Positions 13,022 to 13,367 of a DNA stretch of 13,367 bases are shown piece after piece. Under the pieces are notes generated by a model. It saw only the letters and a program-made list of their open reading frames with translations. It made no database searches and was not told where the DNA came from. The stretch spans positions 1-13,367 of the forward strand of contig CAYVJA010000065.1 in NCBI GenBank assembly GCA_964451605.1, written 5' to 3'. The DNA comes from JAQVSH01 sp964451605. GTDB lineage: Bacteria; Bacteroidota; Bacteroidia; Bacteroidales; UBA4181. How positions within the stretch are numbered: position 1 is the first letter of the stretch; the number at the start of each line of letters is the position of its first letter. A program made the translations under genes and the position numbers.

Positions 13022-13367
13022 CTATTGATTTATCCATACTGCCGATGTCACTCTGCGGCGTCGCGGAGCCTGTCCCTGACCCTGGCTCTGGGGAGGAGTC
13101 TGGGGCAGCAGCTGTTCGCGATTATTGCGGGCAAAGTTGGGAATGGCCAGGAAGGGCGAACCATTGGCCCACGTCCCTTTAATGGCCACTACCCCACGCA
13201 GCAGGCCGGGCATCCATTCGGCTTTCAGCGCACCCTTGCCTAACGATTGCTCGATGTCGGGCTGGTCGGCAAGTTCCACATTGTAGACCAGAGGCCCGTA
13301 GCGCAATGCCACCTTGCCACGGTCGGCGGCAATCCGCTCATCGGCCGTAACACGCTGCACCTCCATG
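13022..13367 (-). CDS. C-terminal end of a probable GH127-type glycoside hydrolase (DUF1680)
   Basis: An open minus-strand frame enters from the window edge and stops at TAG 13022-13024, giving about 115 C-terminal residues. GKVALRYGPLVYNVE matches the pattern of the C-terminal beta-sandwich of GH127/DUF1680 proteins (beta-L-arabinofuranosidases and relatives). FLAIPNFARNNR followed by a closing SAVWI resembles the family's usual AIPYYAWxNR...VWI ending. Between these two blocks lies a low-complexity Gln/Pro/Arg linker, LLPQTPPQSQGQGQAPRRRR, which is not typical. The Met encoded at 13364-13366 is internal, not a start. The catalytic domain lies outside the window, so activity cannot be judged. 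GH127 enzymes fit the glycan theme of the flanking genes. Confidence 0.62.
   Translation of the reverse strand, partial: MEVQRVTADERIAADRGKVALRYGPLVYNVELADQPDIEQSLGKGALKAEWMPGLLRGVVAIKGTWANGSPFLAIPNFARNNREQLLPQTPPQSQGQGQAPRRRRVTSAVWINQ

Overview
The window looks like a chromosomal stretch from a Bacteroidota (probably Bacteroidales) genome of moderate GC. Four things suggest this. A DUF5009/HGSNAT-type acyltransferase, a GH127-type glycoside hydrolase end and a TMTC-like 'WDDQW' membrane protein are all common in that group. Several intergenic regions also carry the Bacteroidota -7 promoter element TAnnTTTG upstream of genes that lack Shine-Dalgarno sequences.

Layout. (1) Positions 1-342, minus: N-terminal part of a polytopic membrane protein of GT-C/TMTC type, cut by the window edge. 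(2) 343-755: an AT-rich gene-free region with a promoter for gene 1, weak hairpins, and a five-copy 8-bp tandem repeat that ends at the stop codon of the next gene. (3) 756-5200, minus: a probable three-gene cell-envelope operon. In transcription order it holds a lipoprotein built from about eleven 39-residue beta-propeller repeats, a multi-pass acyltransferase of the HGSNAT/NagX family, and a secreted beta-helical carbohydrate-binding protein with a Pro/Gly-rich tail. (4) 5201-5406: a divergent intergenic region with one TAnnTTTG element facing each way. (5) 5407-11773, plus: a two-gene DNA-modification/defence module. A 1166-residue protein fuses an N-terminal phospholipase-D-type nuclease domain to a SWI2/SNF2-like helicase. 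One base after it comes an Eco57I/PglX-like N6-adenine methyltransferase. A 100-N assembly gap (11521-11620) sits where the methyltransferase's target-recognition domain should be. (6) 11800-12978, minus: a SEC-C zinc-motif protein of unknown function, convergent with the methyltransferase. (7) 13022-13367, minus: the C-terminal end of a probable GH127-type glycosidase, cut by the window edge.

The most interesting part is region 5. It brings together the activities of DISARM class 1 parts (SNF2 helicase, PLD nuclease, adenine methylase) in only two genes, with no DrmA or DrmB homologue in the window. The simplest reading is a compact restriction-modification system. The methylase would mark host DNA, and the helicase-PLD protein would translocate on and cleave unmodified DNA. 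This is inferred from domain content only. The envelope operon in region 3 suggests an acylated extracytoplasmic glycan with its own binding protein, but the substrate is unknown.
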